DNA from: Bin18 sp965200355
GTDB taxonomy: Bacteria > Desulfobacterota > Binatia > Bin18
Length of the DNA: 64,000 nucleotides
Assembly: GCA_965200355.1 (NCBI GenBank)
Contig: OZ241351.1
Coordinates: 248,001 to 312,000, forward strand
Direction: 5' to 3'
A program made the translations under genes and the position numbers. The notes under the pieces were generated by a model. That model was not told where the DNA came from. It did not search any database and was given only the letters and a program-made list of their open reading frames with translations. Shown here in pieces: positions 16,970 to 24,904 of this stretch (the stretch's first letter is position 1; every line of letters begins with the position of its first letter).

Positions 16970-17713
16970 CTAGAGATCAATCGGCAACTCCAGGTATTCG
17001 TGGTAGATGAAGTCGCGGTGTTCAAACAGGATGGGCTTGGCCGCGGCTTGTACCACCGGGTCGGTATTGACGTACATGGTCCGCAGGGTGGCCGGCATGG
17101 GGCACAGGTCGTGCGGCAGCGGTTGGATGAGGGCGGCAAACGTGGCCCAGTAAATGTCGAGAGCGGACAACTGCGTGCCGATAAAAAACCGGCTGCCGTT
17201 GGCCTGCTGCTGTTCCAGGCGAGCGGCGAGCGTCGTCACGATAGTCGCCACCCGGGCCGGCGCGGCCTGGGCTTCTGCTTCATGATAGCCGTATTTCTTG
17301 CCCATATGCGTGGCAAAGGCCCGCGCCGATTCGTCCGCGTCCGGGTTGGTCAGAGCTGCGTGGAGCAGCATCAGACGTTTGGACCAGCCATAGCCGTGCT
17401 CGCCGCACAGCTCGTTGCAATAGCCGAACATCAGCATCCGGTCCTCAATCGTGTCCGGTATCAGCGCCGGCGTCGGCGCCAGGCGTTCGGCTAAAAAGAG
17501 CTGTTCTATCCAGGTTGAGCGTGGCGGCTCATCGTTCCAGACCGCAACCGGCGCCGTGGCCTGCGCGGTCCATTCCGTCAGTTCCGTATTGGCACCGCCG
17601 AGTTCCTGACGGACGCGCACATAGGGAATGTTTTTGACGTACAATATCCCCTTGGCGGCCTCACTCCACGGACCCGGCACGCCGAGCGTCAGTACGAGCC
17701 GCAAGCCGGACAT
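16970..17713 (-). CDS. Glutathione S-transferase family protein
   Basis: The 247-residue protein has an N-terminal thioredoxin-like half ending in TAPVAVWNDEPPRSTWIEQLFLAE, the position of the glutathione-contacting P-x-L and S/T-x-W motif. An all-helical C-terminal half contains LSALDIYWATFAALIQPL, the usual GST N-capping box region (S/T-x-x-D). It probably conjugates or isomerises an electrophile in the cytosol; the substrate is unknown. It precedes the coiled-coil gene and is separated from the diiron gene by a terminator. Confidence 0.83.
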   Translation of the reverse strand: MSGLRLVLTLGVPGPWSEAAKGILYVKNIPYVRVRQELGGANTELTEWTAQATAPVAVWNDEPPRSTWIEQLFLAERLAPTPALIPDTIEDRMLMFGYCNELCGEHGYGWSKRLMLLHAALTNPDADESARAFATHMGKKYGYHEAEAQAAPARVATIVTTLAARLEQQQANGSRFFIGTQLSALDIYWATFAALIQPLPHDLCPMPATLRTMYVNTDPVVQAAAKPILFEHRDFIYHEYLELPIDL

Positions 17714-17877
17714 TTTCTCGCCTCTGCAACCTCAACAAATTCACCCATGAGCGTTCCTCCTTTTGCCGGTGTGATGAATACCAACGACTCGATGAGCCTG
17801 GCTCAATTACCCTATAGAGCAGCAGCTTGAGGGGATGCAAGCACAGCACAAAGCGCGCTCCCCACAGAGAGCGGAAC

Positions 17878-17906
17878 AAAAAAAGCAGGGCGCTGTATCA
17901 CCCTGC
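17878..17906 (-). terminator. Rho-independent terminator of the diiron-protein gene
   Basis: Read on the minus strand, GCAGGG and CCCTGC form a 6-bp GC stem around a 10-nt loop and are followed at once by seven T residues (17884-17878). It lies about 70 bp past the stop of the 17975-18970 gene and upstream of the GST gene, so it separates the two transcripts. Confidence 0.7.
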
Positions 17907-17974
17907 TCAAGGAAAGAGCAGCAAAGAAAAAAGGAACGAGGGGCGGGTTTGAGGCCCCGGCCCACTGTCCACCT

Positions 17975-18970
17975 TTACGCGACGGCCCGCTCCCGTTGCG
18001 GGGTGTGTGGAGCGGCGATGCCCATAGTGCCGAACTTTTCAATCGCCCGCTCGCTCAGCAGGCCGACTTTCTCCATATTGCTCCACAGAGCGGCGTGAAA
18101 ATCCTTCTTAAAGAAGGTCCGAAACGCAACATATTCATTCTTTTTGGCCACTTCGTGTCGCATGGTGCGGATGTCTTCTATCTCGGCCCTGGTAAAGCCC
18201 ACGGCTTCGTAGGCTTCGCGCGGAAACTGTCCCTGCAAGAGCCCGGCGGTTGCTGTGCAGGCAAACGCTTCGACCTGTTCGAGCTCGTGCTCGGACAATT
18301 CCTGTATCTGGTCGGGCAGACTCAGCATCCCAAAGCCCATATGACGCGATTCGTCAGACAAGATACGGCGACAGATTTGGCTGATTAACGGGTCCGGGCT
18401 GTGGTCGGCCAGCATCCGAAACAGCGAGACGGCCAGGGTTTCTGCCACGAGTTGGGTTCCCACGGTCTTCAGATACCACTGCGGCATGGCCAGGATGTGA
18501 TCGAACAGACTCTTGAGATTAGCGGTCAGCGGGTACGTCACCCCAACTTTGTCGTACAGATAGCGGGCCAGCACTTCTGAGTGGCGCGCCTCATCAGCAA
18601 CCTGGGTCGCCATGAAAAACTTCGAGTCAATGCCCGGCACCACATTGGCAATCTGGCCGCAGACCATAAGGGCGAATTGCTCGCCGTACATGAGCTGGCT
18701 GATGCGCCAGGCGGAGAAGTGTCGGTTCAGCTCAAGTCGGTGCTTGGCGTCCAGCTTGTCCCAGTAGGGGGTCCCGTAAATATCAATTAGTCCATCGGGC
18801 AAAATGCCACAGTCCGGGTCGCCCCCAGCGTCCCAGTCAATATCCGTCGAAGCATTCCACTGGTCGCGTTTCGCCTTCTCGTACAGGCGGCGCATATCCT
18901 GGTCCTGAACATCAAGCAGTTGGGTAAAAATGGCATCCGAGGTGGCCTGTACCGTATGGGTCTGTGACAT
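17975..18970 (-). CDS. Diiron carboxylate (ferritin-like/R2-like) protein
   Basis: The 331-residue helical protein carries a complete diiron ligand set: Glu97, Glu127-x-x-His130 (DEARH), Glu177 and Glu207-x-x-His210 (DESRH). This E...ExxH...E...ExxH spacing is that of ribonucleotide reductase R2-like and AurF-like oxygenases and of ferritin-like oxidases, about 30 and 80 residues apart as expected for a four-helix bundle. It probably activates O2 for an oxidation or hydroxylation; the substrate is unknown. The gene is monocistronic, with a clear terminator downstream and a repeat-rich gap upstream. Confidence 0.8.
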   Translation of the reverse strand: MSQTHTVQATSDAIFTQLLDVQDQDMRRLYEKAKRDQWNASTDIDWDAGGDPDCGILPDGLIDIYGTPYWDKLDAKHRLELNRHFSAWRISQLMYGEQFALMVCGQIANVVPGIDSKFFMATQVADEARHSEVLARYLYDKVGVTYPLTANLKSLFDHILAMPQWYLKTVGTQLVAETLAVSLFRMLADHSPDPLISQICRRILSDESRHMGFGMLSLPDQIQELSEHELEQVEAFACTATAGLLQGQFPREAYEAVGFTRAEIEDIRTMRHEVAKKNEYVAFRTFFKKDFHAALWSNMEKVGLLSERAIEKFGTMGIAAPHTPQRERAVA

Positions 18971-19053
18971 CAGATTCTCCTGTCCGGATGGACTTCATCG
19001 TTCAGCATGGGAACATTGGCGTCCGTCTTTAGCCTACCATCCCCATCCGTGTC

Positions 19054-19135
19054 AACATGCCTGAGCGGGTGTGAGCCCTGGGCGCAAGTGTGACCGTGGA
19101 GTGGCAGGAAGCGCAACAGAACTTTATCCTGACGG
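19054..19135 (+). pseudogene. Remnant of the protease-type C-terminal module
   Basis: One frame reads NMPERV, a stop, then ALGASVTVEWQEAQQNFILT. This matches the end of module B of the M4 protease (NFPERGESMTLRWQESMQNFVIT) along its whole length, with an internal TGA. It is therefore a decayed tail of a gene carrying the same module, about 2.5 kb from the intact copy. No upstream part of that gene is recognisable. Confidence 0.6.
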
Positions 19136-19165
19136 ACGGGACGGGGGGCGGCCCCCTCACCCCAA

Positions 19166-19188
19166 CCCTCTCCCTCCAGGGGAGAGGG
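19166..19188. repeat. Palindromic intergenic element (CCCTCTCC-type)
   Basis: CCCTCTCC (19166-19173) and GGAGAGGG (19181-19188) form a perfect 8-bp stem with a short loop, preceded by CCCCCTCACCCCAA. This is a common dispersed bacterial REP-like design. A degenerate relative in reverse orientation lies at 27415-27480. Confidence 0.5.
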
Positions 19189-19282
19189 GGGAAGGTCTTG
19201 GGAGCGCGGCAGGCGTCTAACTACTAACTACTAACCACTTCCCGCGCGGACGCCGGCAACCCCCTGTGTCCCCCTTGACAGG

Positions 19283-19365
19283 GGGAACCCCACACCCCCA
19301 CAGGACGCGGGTTACTAAAAACTGCTTACTAAAAACTGGCACAGGGAACCCCACACCCCCACAGG
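19283..19365. repeat. Two copies of a 22-bp direct repeat
   Basis: A 22-mer beginning GGGAACCCCACACCCCCACA occurs at 19283-19304 and 19344-19365, 61 bp apart. Between them, TTACTAAAAACTG is repeated twice (19312 and 19326). The first 22-mer overlaps a CCCCTGT/ACAGGGG hairpin (19261-19284). Function is unknown. Confidence 0.55.
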
Positions 19366-19534
19366 GCGCGGCCTGGGAGCGCGGGCATCTTGCCCGCCTC
19401 TTGTCTCTCTCGCCAAGGCGGAGGGGGTCTTCTACCCTGATTCGTCGTATCGCCACGGTTGGGCTGTGGGGATAGTCAGGGCGGACGGATTACTCTATGA
19501 TCCTGGCATCTCAGGGCCCTGCTTCCAGACTGAT

Positions 19535-21127
19535 ATGATCACCATTCGTTATACCGATTGGGACGGTAGCCAGCGTGTCCGGCTGTCTGCCGATAAAATT
19601 TTCGAAGAGCTGGCCGAACATCTGTCCTCGACGGACGATATGCAAAAAGCGCTGGAACAGCTGATGCGCCAGGGCCTTGGAGAGGAAGACGAGAAGCTCA
19701 AGGGCCTGGACGACCTTGTGCGCGACCTGCGCGAAGAGATGCGCAAGCGCTACCGTGAGTCCAATATGCGCTCCTCGCTCGACGAGATGCAGGACCGGCT
19801 GGACTCTATTCTGAATCAGGAGCAGCGCACCCTGGAACAGCGGCGGCCTGAGCAGCCCGCACTCGAACAGAAGGAGCAGTTTCTCCAGCAGTTGCCGCAA
19901 CGCCTGGGCGAGAAAATGGAGAAGCTGGCGCACTATGAGTTCGAGGATGAGGCCGCTGGGGCCGCGTTTGACGAACTCATGCAGGAGCTTGACAATATCC
20001 GCTCGCTGGAAAACTTTCAGCGCCGTTTCAACGACCTGTTCAATGGGCCGCGTCCGCTCAGCTACCAAGAAGCGCTGGAACTGATGGAGGAAATGGAGCA
20101 GCTCCAGGAGATGGAGCAAAACCTGTTGTCCGGGCAGCCGGAGAAAATAGACCCGGAACAGCTCCAGGACTTGATTGGCCAGGCCGCCAGCCAGGACTTC
20201 CAGAATCTCCAGCACATGCAGTCCCTCTTGGAAGAAGCCGGGTTTTTGATTTCCCGTGAGGGCCGGGTGCAGTTGTCACCCAAGGGCGTGCGGCGGATTG
20301 GCCAGCTCGCCCTGCAAGACATCTATACCAATCTGCTACGCGACCGGAACGGCTCGCACGCCACAGACCATCGTGGGGTGGCCGAGATCAAAATAGACGA
20401 AACCCGGCCCTATCAGTACGGCGACCCACTGCATCTCGACCTGGTTGGGACCCTCAAAAAATCCATACAGCGCGCCCCGGGTGTTCCCGTGTCCATCCAA
20501 CCGGGGGATTTTACCATTTTCGATACCGACCATACGACCACGACCTCAACCGTCCTGCTGCTCGACATGAGTTGGTCCATGAGCTGGGAGGGCCGTTTCG
20601 GAGCGGCGAAAAAAGTCGCCCTGGCCCTGGAGAGCTTAATCCGTACCCGCTATCCGCGTGACTATTTCTCGATTGTCGGGTTCTTTACCCGGGCCGTAGA
20701 ACTCAAGATCAAAGACCTGCCCGAGGCGAGTTGGAATATGGGCGACCCATTCACCAACCTCCAGGACGGCCTGCGGCTTGCCGGCGACCTGCTCCGTCGC
20801 CACCCCGGCCATAATCAGCACATCATCGTGGTGACGGACGGCCAACCCACCGCCTATTTCTCGAAGGGGCGGCTGTATTGCGAATGGCCCCTGTCGTTTG
20901 GGGGTATCAGTATGCGGGCGGCCCAAGAAACCCTGCGCGAGGTCGAGAAAGTCACCAAGCGGGGTGTCACGATTAATACCTTCATGCTCGACGACAGCCC
21001 GAGCCTGCGGACCTTTGTGGACAAAATGACCAAGATGAACCGGGGGCGCGCCTTTTACACCCGCCCGGACAATCTGGGGGAATATCTCCTGGTTGACTAC
21101 GTGGCCAATCAGAAAAAGAAAATTTAA
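19535..21127 (+). CDS. VWA-domain protein with long coiled-coil N-terminus (CoxE-like)
   Basis: I start at the ATG at 19535; the frame extends further upstream to 19466, but only into repeat-rich sequence. The 530-residue product has an acidic, Gln/Glu/Leu-rich coiled-coil half (about 20-235). A von Willebrand A domain follows, with an intact MIDAS motif D344-M-S-W-S348 and a later VVTDGQPTAY strand. No signal peptide or membrane helix is present, so it is cytosolic. Such VWA proteins usually pair with a MoxR-type AAA+ ATPase as metal-dependent chaperones; none is next to it here. Function unknown. Confidence 0.83.
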   Translation: MITIRYTDWDGSQRVRLSADKIFEELAEHLSSTDDMQKALEQLMRQGLGEEDEKLKGLDDLVRDLREEMRKRYRESNMRSSLDEMQDRLDSILNQEQRTLEQRRPEQPALEQKEQFLQQLPQRLGEKMEKLAHYEFEDEAAGAAFDELMQELDNIRSLENFQRRFNDLFNGPRPLSYQEALELMEEMEQLQEMEQNLLSGQPEKIDPEQLQDLIGQAASQDFQNLQHMQSLLEEAGFLISREGRVQLSPKGVRRIGQLALQDIYTNLLRDRNGSHATDHRGVAEIKIDETRPYQYGDPLHLDLVGTLKKSIQRAPGVPVSIQPGDFTIFDTDHTTTTSTVLLLDMSWSMSWEGRFGAAKKVALALESLIRTRYPRDYFSIVGFFTRAVELKIKDLPEASWNMGDPFTNLQDGLRLAGDLLRRHPGHNQHIIVVTDGQPTAYFSKGRLYCEWPLSFGGISMRAAQETLREVEKVTKRGVTINTFMLDDSPSLRTFVDKMTKMNRGRAFYTRPDNLGEYLLVDYVANQKKKI

Positions 21128-21142
21128 ACGGCGCGTGGGGGC

Positions 21143-21706
21143 TCAGTCGGTTTCGTCGGCTTCAACCTGGGCGAGGGCGCGCTGTTCCTCTTGCTGCATA
21201 TCGGCAAAAACAGCCGCCTCAATCTCCCGATAGCGCCGCAGGGCCGCGTCTACCTTGTCCTGGCCTTCTTTGGCTTCGAGTTCAGCGATCTTTTCCGTAA
21301 TCCAGCCCAGGTGGGCCTGTTCATCGGCCTGCATCTCATCCAGAATCTTGAGCGTCTCTGGCGCGACATCGGACCGAGCGGCGTGTTCCGCATAGCGCTT
21401 GTGGGCGCGCTCAGCCACCACGCAGGTGAGGGCCAGCAGGTCAAGAAACTTCGCTGGCAGGCCAGCCTTGCGCCGGAGTTGACGGTGGTAGCCATTATCA
21501 ATCCGCATGGGCTTGCCACCCAGCGCCAGAATACGCTCGGTCCACAGCCAGGCGTGGTTGGTCGCATCCGCTAAATGGCGGGCCAGCTTTTCTTGAATAT
21601 GCTGGTTCTCCGCCAGATTGATCAGCCGCAGAATCAAGTCGGCCCCGCGCAATTCGGCGTCCCGATAATAATTGAACAACAGGATTTTATAGGCGTTTTT
21701 TTCCAT
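21143..21706 (-). CDS. Ferritin-like protein
   Basis: The 187-residue all-helical protein has Glu18, an Asp/His helix (DATNHAW, His51), Glu99-x-x-His102 (AERAHKRY) and Glu129-x-x-His132 (DEQAHLGW). The C-terminal ExxH pair and overall length fit the ferritin-like superfamily (rubrerythrin-type without rubredoxin). The second-helix ligand is D-x-x-x-H rather than E-x-x-H, so iron binding may differ from the norm. It converges on the VWA gene with 15 bp between stops. Confidence 0.72.
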   Translation of the reverse strand: MEKNAYKILLFNYYRDAELRGADLILRLINLAENQHIQEKLARHLADATNHAWLWTERILALGGKPMRIDNGYHRQLRRKAGLPAKFLDLLALTCVVAERAHKRYAEHAARSDVAPETLKILDEMQADEQAHLGWITEKIAELEAKEGQDKVDAALRRYREIEAAVFADMQQEEQRALAQVEADETD

Positions 21707-21753
21707 GCTGGTCCTTGTGGCGCGCAGGGCCTCAGCTATCAGCGGGCGGCCGT

Positions 21754-22515
21754 TCAGGCAAGCAGTCTCGAGAGTTGGTCAAGGCAGGCTGGCAGGGCCG
21801 AGAGCTGGGGAATCTCAAAATCGGGGTGGGCCAACTGCTCAAGGCCGTCCGCCGTATAGGCGTGCGGGACCTCGTGCCTGGATTGTCCCTTGCGATTGAG
21901 CCAGACGCTATGCAGACCGCTGTGGCGGGCACCGACGATATCGTGCCGTAGCGAGTCGCCGATATACACGGCTTCTTCGGGGCGGCAATTGGCCGCACTG
22001 AGAGCGGCAGAGAAGATAAAAGGGGCGGGTTTGCCCTGGGCAAATTCGCCTCCAACAAAGATATCGCGGAAATACGCCTGGAGACCGGCGGCTCGCACTT
22101 TGGCCCGCTGCATACTGGGCGCGCCGTTGGTGAGGAGACTCACATGAAAGCGCGGGGTCAGGTCGGCGAGGACGGGGACCACATCGGGATACGGCTGACA
22201 GTTGCGTAAACGGTTTTGCCAGTAGGTCGTGGCCGCGGCCTGGGCGACTGCGGCGTCGGCGGAGCCAAACCGTTCCAGGGTGTGCTGCCACAGGGAGGCG
22301 AGCATGGCCTCCGCTGACTCCAAGGGGCGGAGATAGCGGTCATACTCTCCCCAGGCGCGGTCGGATATCTCACGATATGTTGAGGCAAGCGCCGTCGCAC
22401 TGAGGGCTGGCCAGTGTTCGCGTATCACCCTGAACGCTGCCTGGAGAGCCTGATCAATCGTTGCCCCATCGTCAGCCAGGGTTCCATCAAAATCAAAAAA
22501 GACCGCTTTCAGCAT
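21754..22515 (-). CDS. HAD-superfamily phosphatase (HAD-IA)
   Basis: The 253-residue hydrolase has all four HAD motifs: FFDFDGTLAD (nucleophile Asp), SLLTNGA (Thr), the GKPAP lysine, and YIGDSLRHDIVGA (acid pair). A helical cap follows motif I (type C1). The layout resembles YjjG-like nucleotidases and phosphoglycolate phosphatases; the exact substrate cannot be read from sequence. It is separated by 47 bp from the ferritin-like gene on the same strand and may be its operon partner. Confidence 0.88.
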   Translation of the reverse strand: MLKAVFFDFDGTLADDGATIDQALQAAFRVIREHWPALSATALASTYREISDRAWGEYDRYLRPLESAEAMLASLWQHTLERFGSADAAVAQAAATTYWQNRLRNCQPYPDVVPVLADLTPRFHVSLLTNGAPSMQRAKVRAAGLQAYFRDIFVGGEFAQGKPAPFIFSAALSAANCRPEEAVYIGDSLRHDIVGARHSGLHSVWLNRKGQSRHEVPHAYTADGLEQLAHPDFEIPQLSALPACLDQLSRLLA

Positions 22516-22789
22516 AACAACCGCAGCCCTATAGTAGAGAGTGGGTCACGCCAGACTGACAGTTAGGAACACTGGCTGGTGCCCTCATCCGTTCGGTTCC
22601 ATCTTGCGCCTCCTGGGCGAAACGCGCAACGGCACCGCGCTACGGACACCCGACCGCGTGTCATTCTTCCTCTCTTGACAGGCTCTGGAATGCCAGGACA
22701 ATGGGCGCGCAATCAACGCAGGCCGTCTCTCATGCGGCATTGTTTTGAGGGCGATTGCCGTTTGCTGTCAGCACTGGTGTAATGCTGTC

Positions 22790-22999
22790 ATGCCAGTACA
22801 GATTACGATACGAGGTGTCCCCGAGACCGTGCGCGACCTCCTCGCGGCACGCGCCGCCCGGCAGCATCAGTCCATGCAGGAATTCCTGCATGGAGAGCTG
22901 GAGCGCATCGCGTCCCGGCCGGCTGTTGACGAATGGCGGCAAGGGGTACGCGCCAGCGATCCTCGGTGCGCTATCATCGCGCCGGCCCGCCCGGAGTGA
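22790..22999 (+). CDS. FitA/VapB-like ribbon-helix-helix antitoxin, orphan
   Basis: From the ATG at 22790 the 69-residue product begins VQITIRGVPETVRDLLAARA and continues HQSMQEFLHGEL, the ribbon-helix-helix pattern of FitA-type antitoxins (a DNA-binding strand, then two helices). Family members usually have a further C-terminal toxin-binding segment and an overlapping PIN-domain toxin gene. Here the tail ends in an atypical ASDPRCAIIAPARPE and the next gene is typA. The toxin is therefore missing and the antitoxin may be truncated. A 24-bp perfect palindrome lies inside the gene. Confidence 0.65.
   Translation: MPVQITIRGVPETVRDLLAARAARQHQSMQEFLHGELERIASRPAVDEWRQGVRASDPRCAIIAPARPE
22871..22894. 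repeat. Perfect 24-bp palindrome inside the antitoxin gene
   Basis: The sequence from 22871 to 22894, centred on GAATTC, equals its own reverse complement over all 24 bp (each arm TCCATGCAGGAA). In this frame it encodes SMQEFLHG on both strands. It could be a binding site for the dimeric antitoxin (autoregulation from inside the gene) or a coincidence of coding. Confidence 0.6.
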
Positions 23000-23037
23000 G
23001 GAGCAGGAAAAAATACATCCGCAGGGAGGATACCATT

Positions 23038-24900
23038 TTGCACAACGGCCCGCCGCGGCGTGATGACATGCGGAACGTCGCCATTATTGCCCACGTCGAT
23101 CATGGCAAAACGACCCTGATAGACGCCCTGCTCAAACAGAGCGGCACCTTTCGGGACAACGAACAGGTCGCAGAGCGGGTGATGGACTCGTTTGCGCTGG
23201 AGCGGGAACGCGGCATCACCATCCTGGCCAAGAACGCGGCCCTCTCGTATCGCGGCGTGAAAATCAATTTTGTCGATACGCCGGGCCATGCGGATTTTGG
23301 CGGCGAGGTCGAACGCTCGCTGGCGATGGTCGATGGGGTGATGCTCCTGGTGGACGCCTCGGAAGGTCCGCTGCCCCAGACGCGCTTTGTTCTCAAGAAA
23401 GCCCTGGAGGCCGGGCTGCCCTCCATTGTCTGCGTGAACAAAATTGACCGCCAGGACGCGCGGGTCTCCAGCGTGCTGGACGCCATCTATGACCTCTTTA
23501 TTGATCTCGATGCCTCAGACGAGCAGCTCTCCTTTCCCGTGGTCTATACCAACGCGCGGGCCGGGATTGCCAAGCGTGACCTGGACGCACAGGGGCAGAA
23601 CCTTCAGCCGTTGTTTGACCTGATTGTCTCGGCCCTGCCCGGACCGGCCTATGCGCTGGACGGCCCGGTGCAGTTCCAGGTGAATAATTTGGACTATAAT
23701 GAGTATGTCGGTCGGATGGCCATCGGGCGCATTATCCAGGGCGAGTTGCACAGCATGACCGGCTATACGCTGTGCCGCGCCGATGGCTCGCGGGGGCCGT
23801 GTCAGGTCACCCACCTGTATAGCTGGCAGGGGCTCGCCCAGCACGAGGTCGGGTCGGCGCAGGCTGGCGATATTGTCGCGGTGGCCGGGATTGAAGAGAT
23901 TCAGATTGGAGAAACGATCTCTGATAGTGACAATCCGGTCGCCCTGCCCACGATTCAGATTGATGATCCAACCCTGGCCATGATCTTTGGGGTCAATACA
24001 AGTCCCTGGGCGGGCCGGGAAGGGCAGTATGTGACCTCGCGCCGTATCCGCGAACGGCTCTTCGCCGAGGTGCATAAAAACGTGAGTCTGCGCGTGGAAG
24101 AGACCGACTCGCCGGATGCCTTTCGGGTAATGGGACGGGGGGAGCTCCAGCTTTCGGTGGTGATTGAAACCATGCGCCGGGAAGGCTACGAACTCCAGGT
24201 TTCCAAGCCGACAGTCATTGGGAAAGAAATCGAAGACCAACTCCAGGAACCGATGGAACTGGTCTCCATCGATGTCCAGGAAAATTATGTCGGCCAGGTC
24301 TCTCAGCTTATGGCCCAGCGGAAAGGGCTGCTGACCACTATGGCCCCCCCGGAATCGGGCCGGGTCAGTCTGGAGTTCTCCGTGCCCTCGCGCGGTTTGA
24401 TCGGCTTTCGGTCGCGCTTTCTGACCGAGACGCGCGGGACGGGCATTATCCATACGCTTTTCAACGGCTATGCGCCCTGGCACGGTCCGATTCAGAATCG
24501 CACGAATGGGGCCCTGGTGGCAGACCGTGAAGGACCGGCCACGCCCTATTCGCTTTTTCATTTACAGGAGCGCGGAGTTTTCTTTATCCCGGCCGGCACC
24601 CGGGTGTATGCCGGCATGGTGGTCGGAGAGCATAGCCGCGACAAGGACCTTGATGTCAACGTGTGTCGGGAAAAGAAGCTGACGAATGTGCGCGCCGCCG
24701 GCCGTGATGAGGCGGTGCGCCTCATTCCGCATAAAGACCTGGATTTGGAAGACGCCCTGGAATGGATTGCCGCGGATGAACTGGTTGAAGTCACCCCGCT
24801 GTCCATCCGCTTACGCAAGAAAGTCCTGGCCCAGAACCTGCGCCCCAAACGTCGCGACGACGGGCTGCTCGGGGCGACCATCAATCCACCGTTCGGATAA
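23038..24900 (+). CDS. typA: Translational GTPase TypA/BipA
   Basis: The GTPase binds the 70S ribosome and aids late ribosome assembly and stress responses. I choose the TTG at 23038 because a GGGAGGA ribosome site lies 8 bp before it and the resulting start sits about ten residues before RNVAIIAHVDHGKTTL (G1). An in-frame ATG at 23068 would start at that motif itself, and the longer frame upstream has no support. G3 (DTPGHADFGGEVERS), G4 (NKID) and the switch I region RGITILAKN are intact, as is the TypA C-terminal domain (SRGLIGFRSRFLT). The length of 620 residues is normal. Confidence 0.95.
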   Translation: MHNGPPRRDDMRNVAIIAHVDHGKTTLIDALLKQSGTFRDNEQVAERVMDSFALERERGITILAKNAALSYRGVKINFVDTPGHADFGGEVERSLAMVDGVMLLVDASEGPLPQTRFVLKKALEAGLPSIVCVNKIDRQDARVSSVLDAIYDLFIDLDASDEQLSFPVVYTNARAGIAKRDLDAQGQNLQPLFDLIVSALPGPAYALDGPVQFQVNNLDYNEYVGRMAIGRIIQGELHSMTGYTLCRADGSRGPCQVTHLYSWQGLAQHEVGSAQAGDIVAVAGIEEIQIGETISDSDNPVALPTIQIDDPTLAMIFGVNTSPWAGREGQYVTSRRIRERLFAEVHKNVSLRVEETDSPDAFRVMGRGELQLSVVIETMRREGYELQVSKPTVIGKEIEDQLQEPMELVSIDVQENYVGQVSQLMAQRKGLLTTMAPPESGRVSLEFSVPSRGLIGFRSRFLTETRGTGIIHTLFNGYAPWHGPIQNRTNGALVADREGPATPYSLFHLQERGVFFIPAGTRVYAGMVVGEHSRDKDLDVNVCREKKLTNVRAAGRDEAVRLIPHKDLDLEDALEWIAADELVEVTPLSIRLRKKVLAQNLRPKRRDDGLLGATINPPFG

Positions 24901-24904
24901 GGCG

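Larger units (their letters stand above)
18971..19534. other. 564-bp intergenic region rich in repeats and remnants
   Basis: No intact gene is visible. The region must hold the promoter of the leftward diiron gene and that of the rightward VWA gene. It contains a degenerate piece of the protease C-terminal module (19054-19135), a GC-rich palindromic element (19166-19188), stacked short repeats (TAACTACTAACTACTAACCAC at about 19217, two TTACTAAAAACTG copies at 19312 and 19326) and a duplicated 22-mer (19283-19304, 19344-19365). The composition suggests a landing site for small repeats rather than coding DNA. Confidence 0.6.

Noticed and set aside
22516..22789. A TTGACA box (22675) with an ACAATG -10 as a firm promoter for the antitoxin gene
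   Set aside because: The -35 is perfect but the -10 is poor, and nothing else supports it; nothing further was seen in this 274-bp gap.
23515..24561. 348-codon minus-strand frame opposite typA
   Set aside because: Fully antisense to a conserved GTPase gene; a by-product of high-GC third positions.
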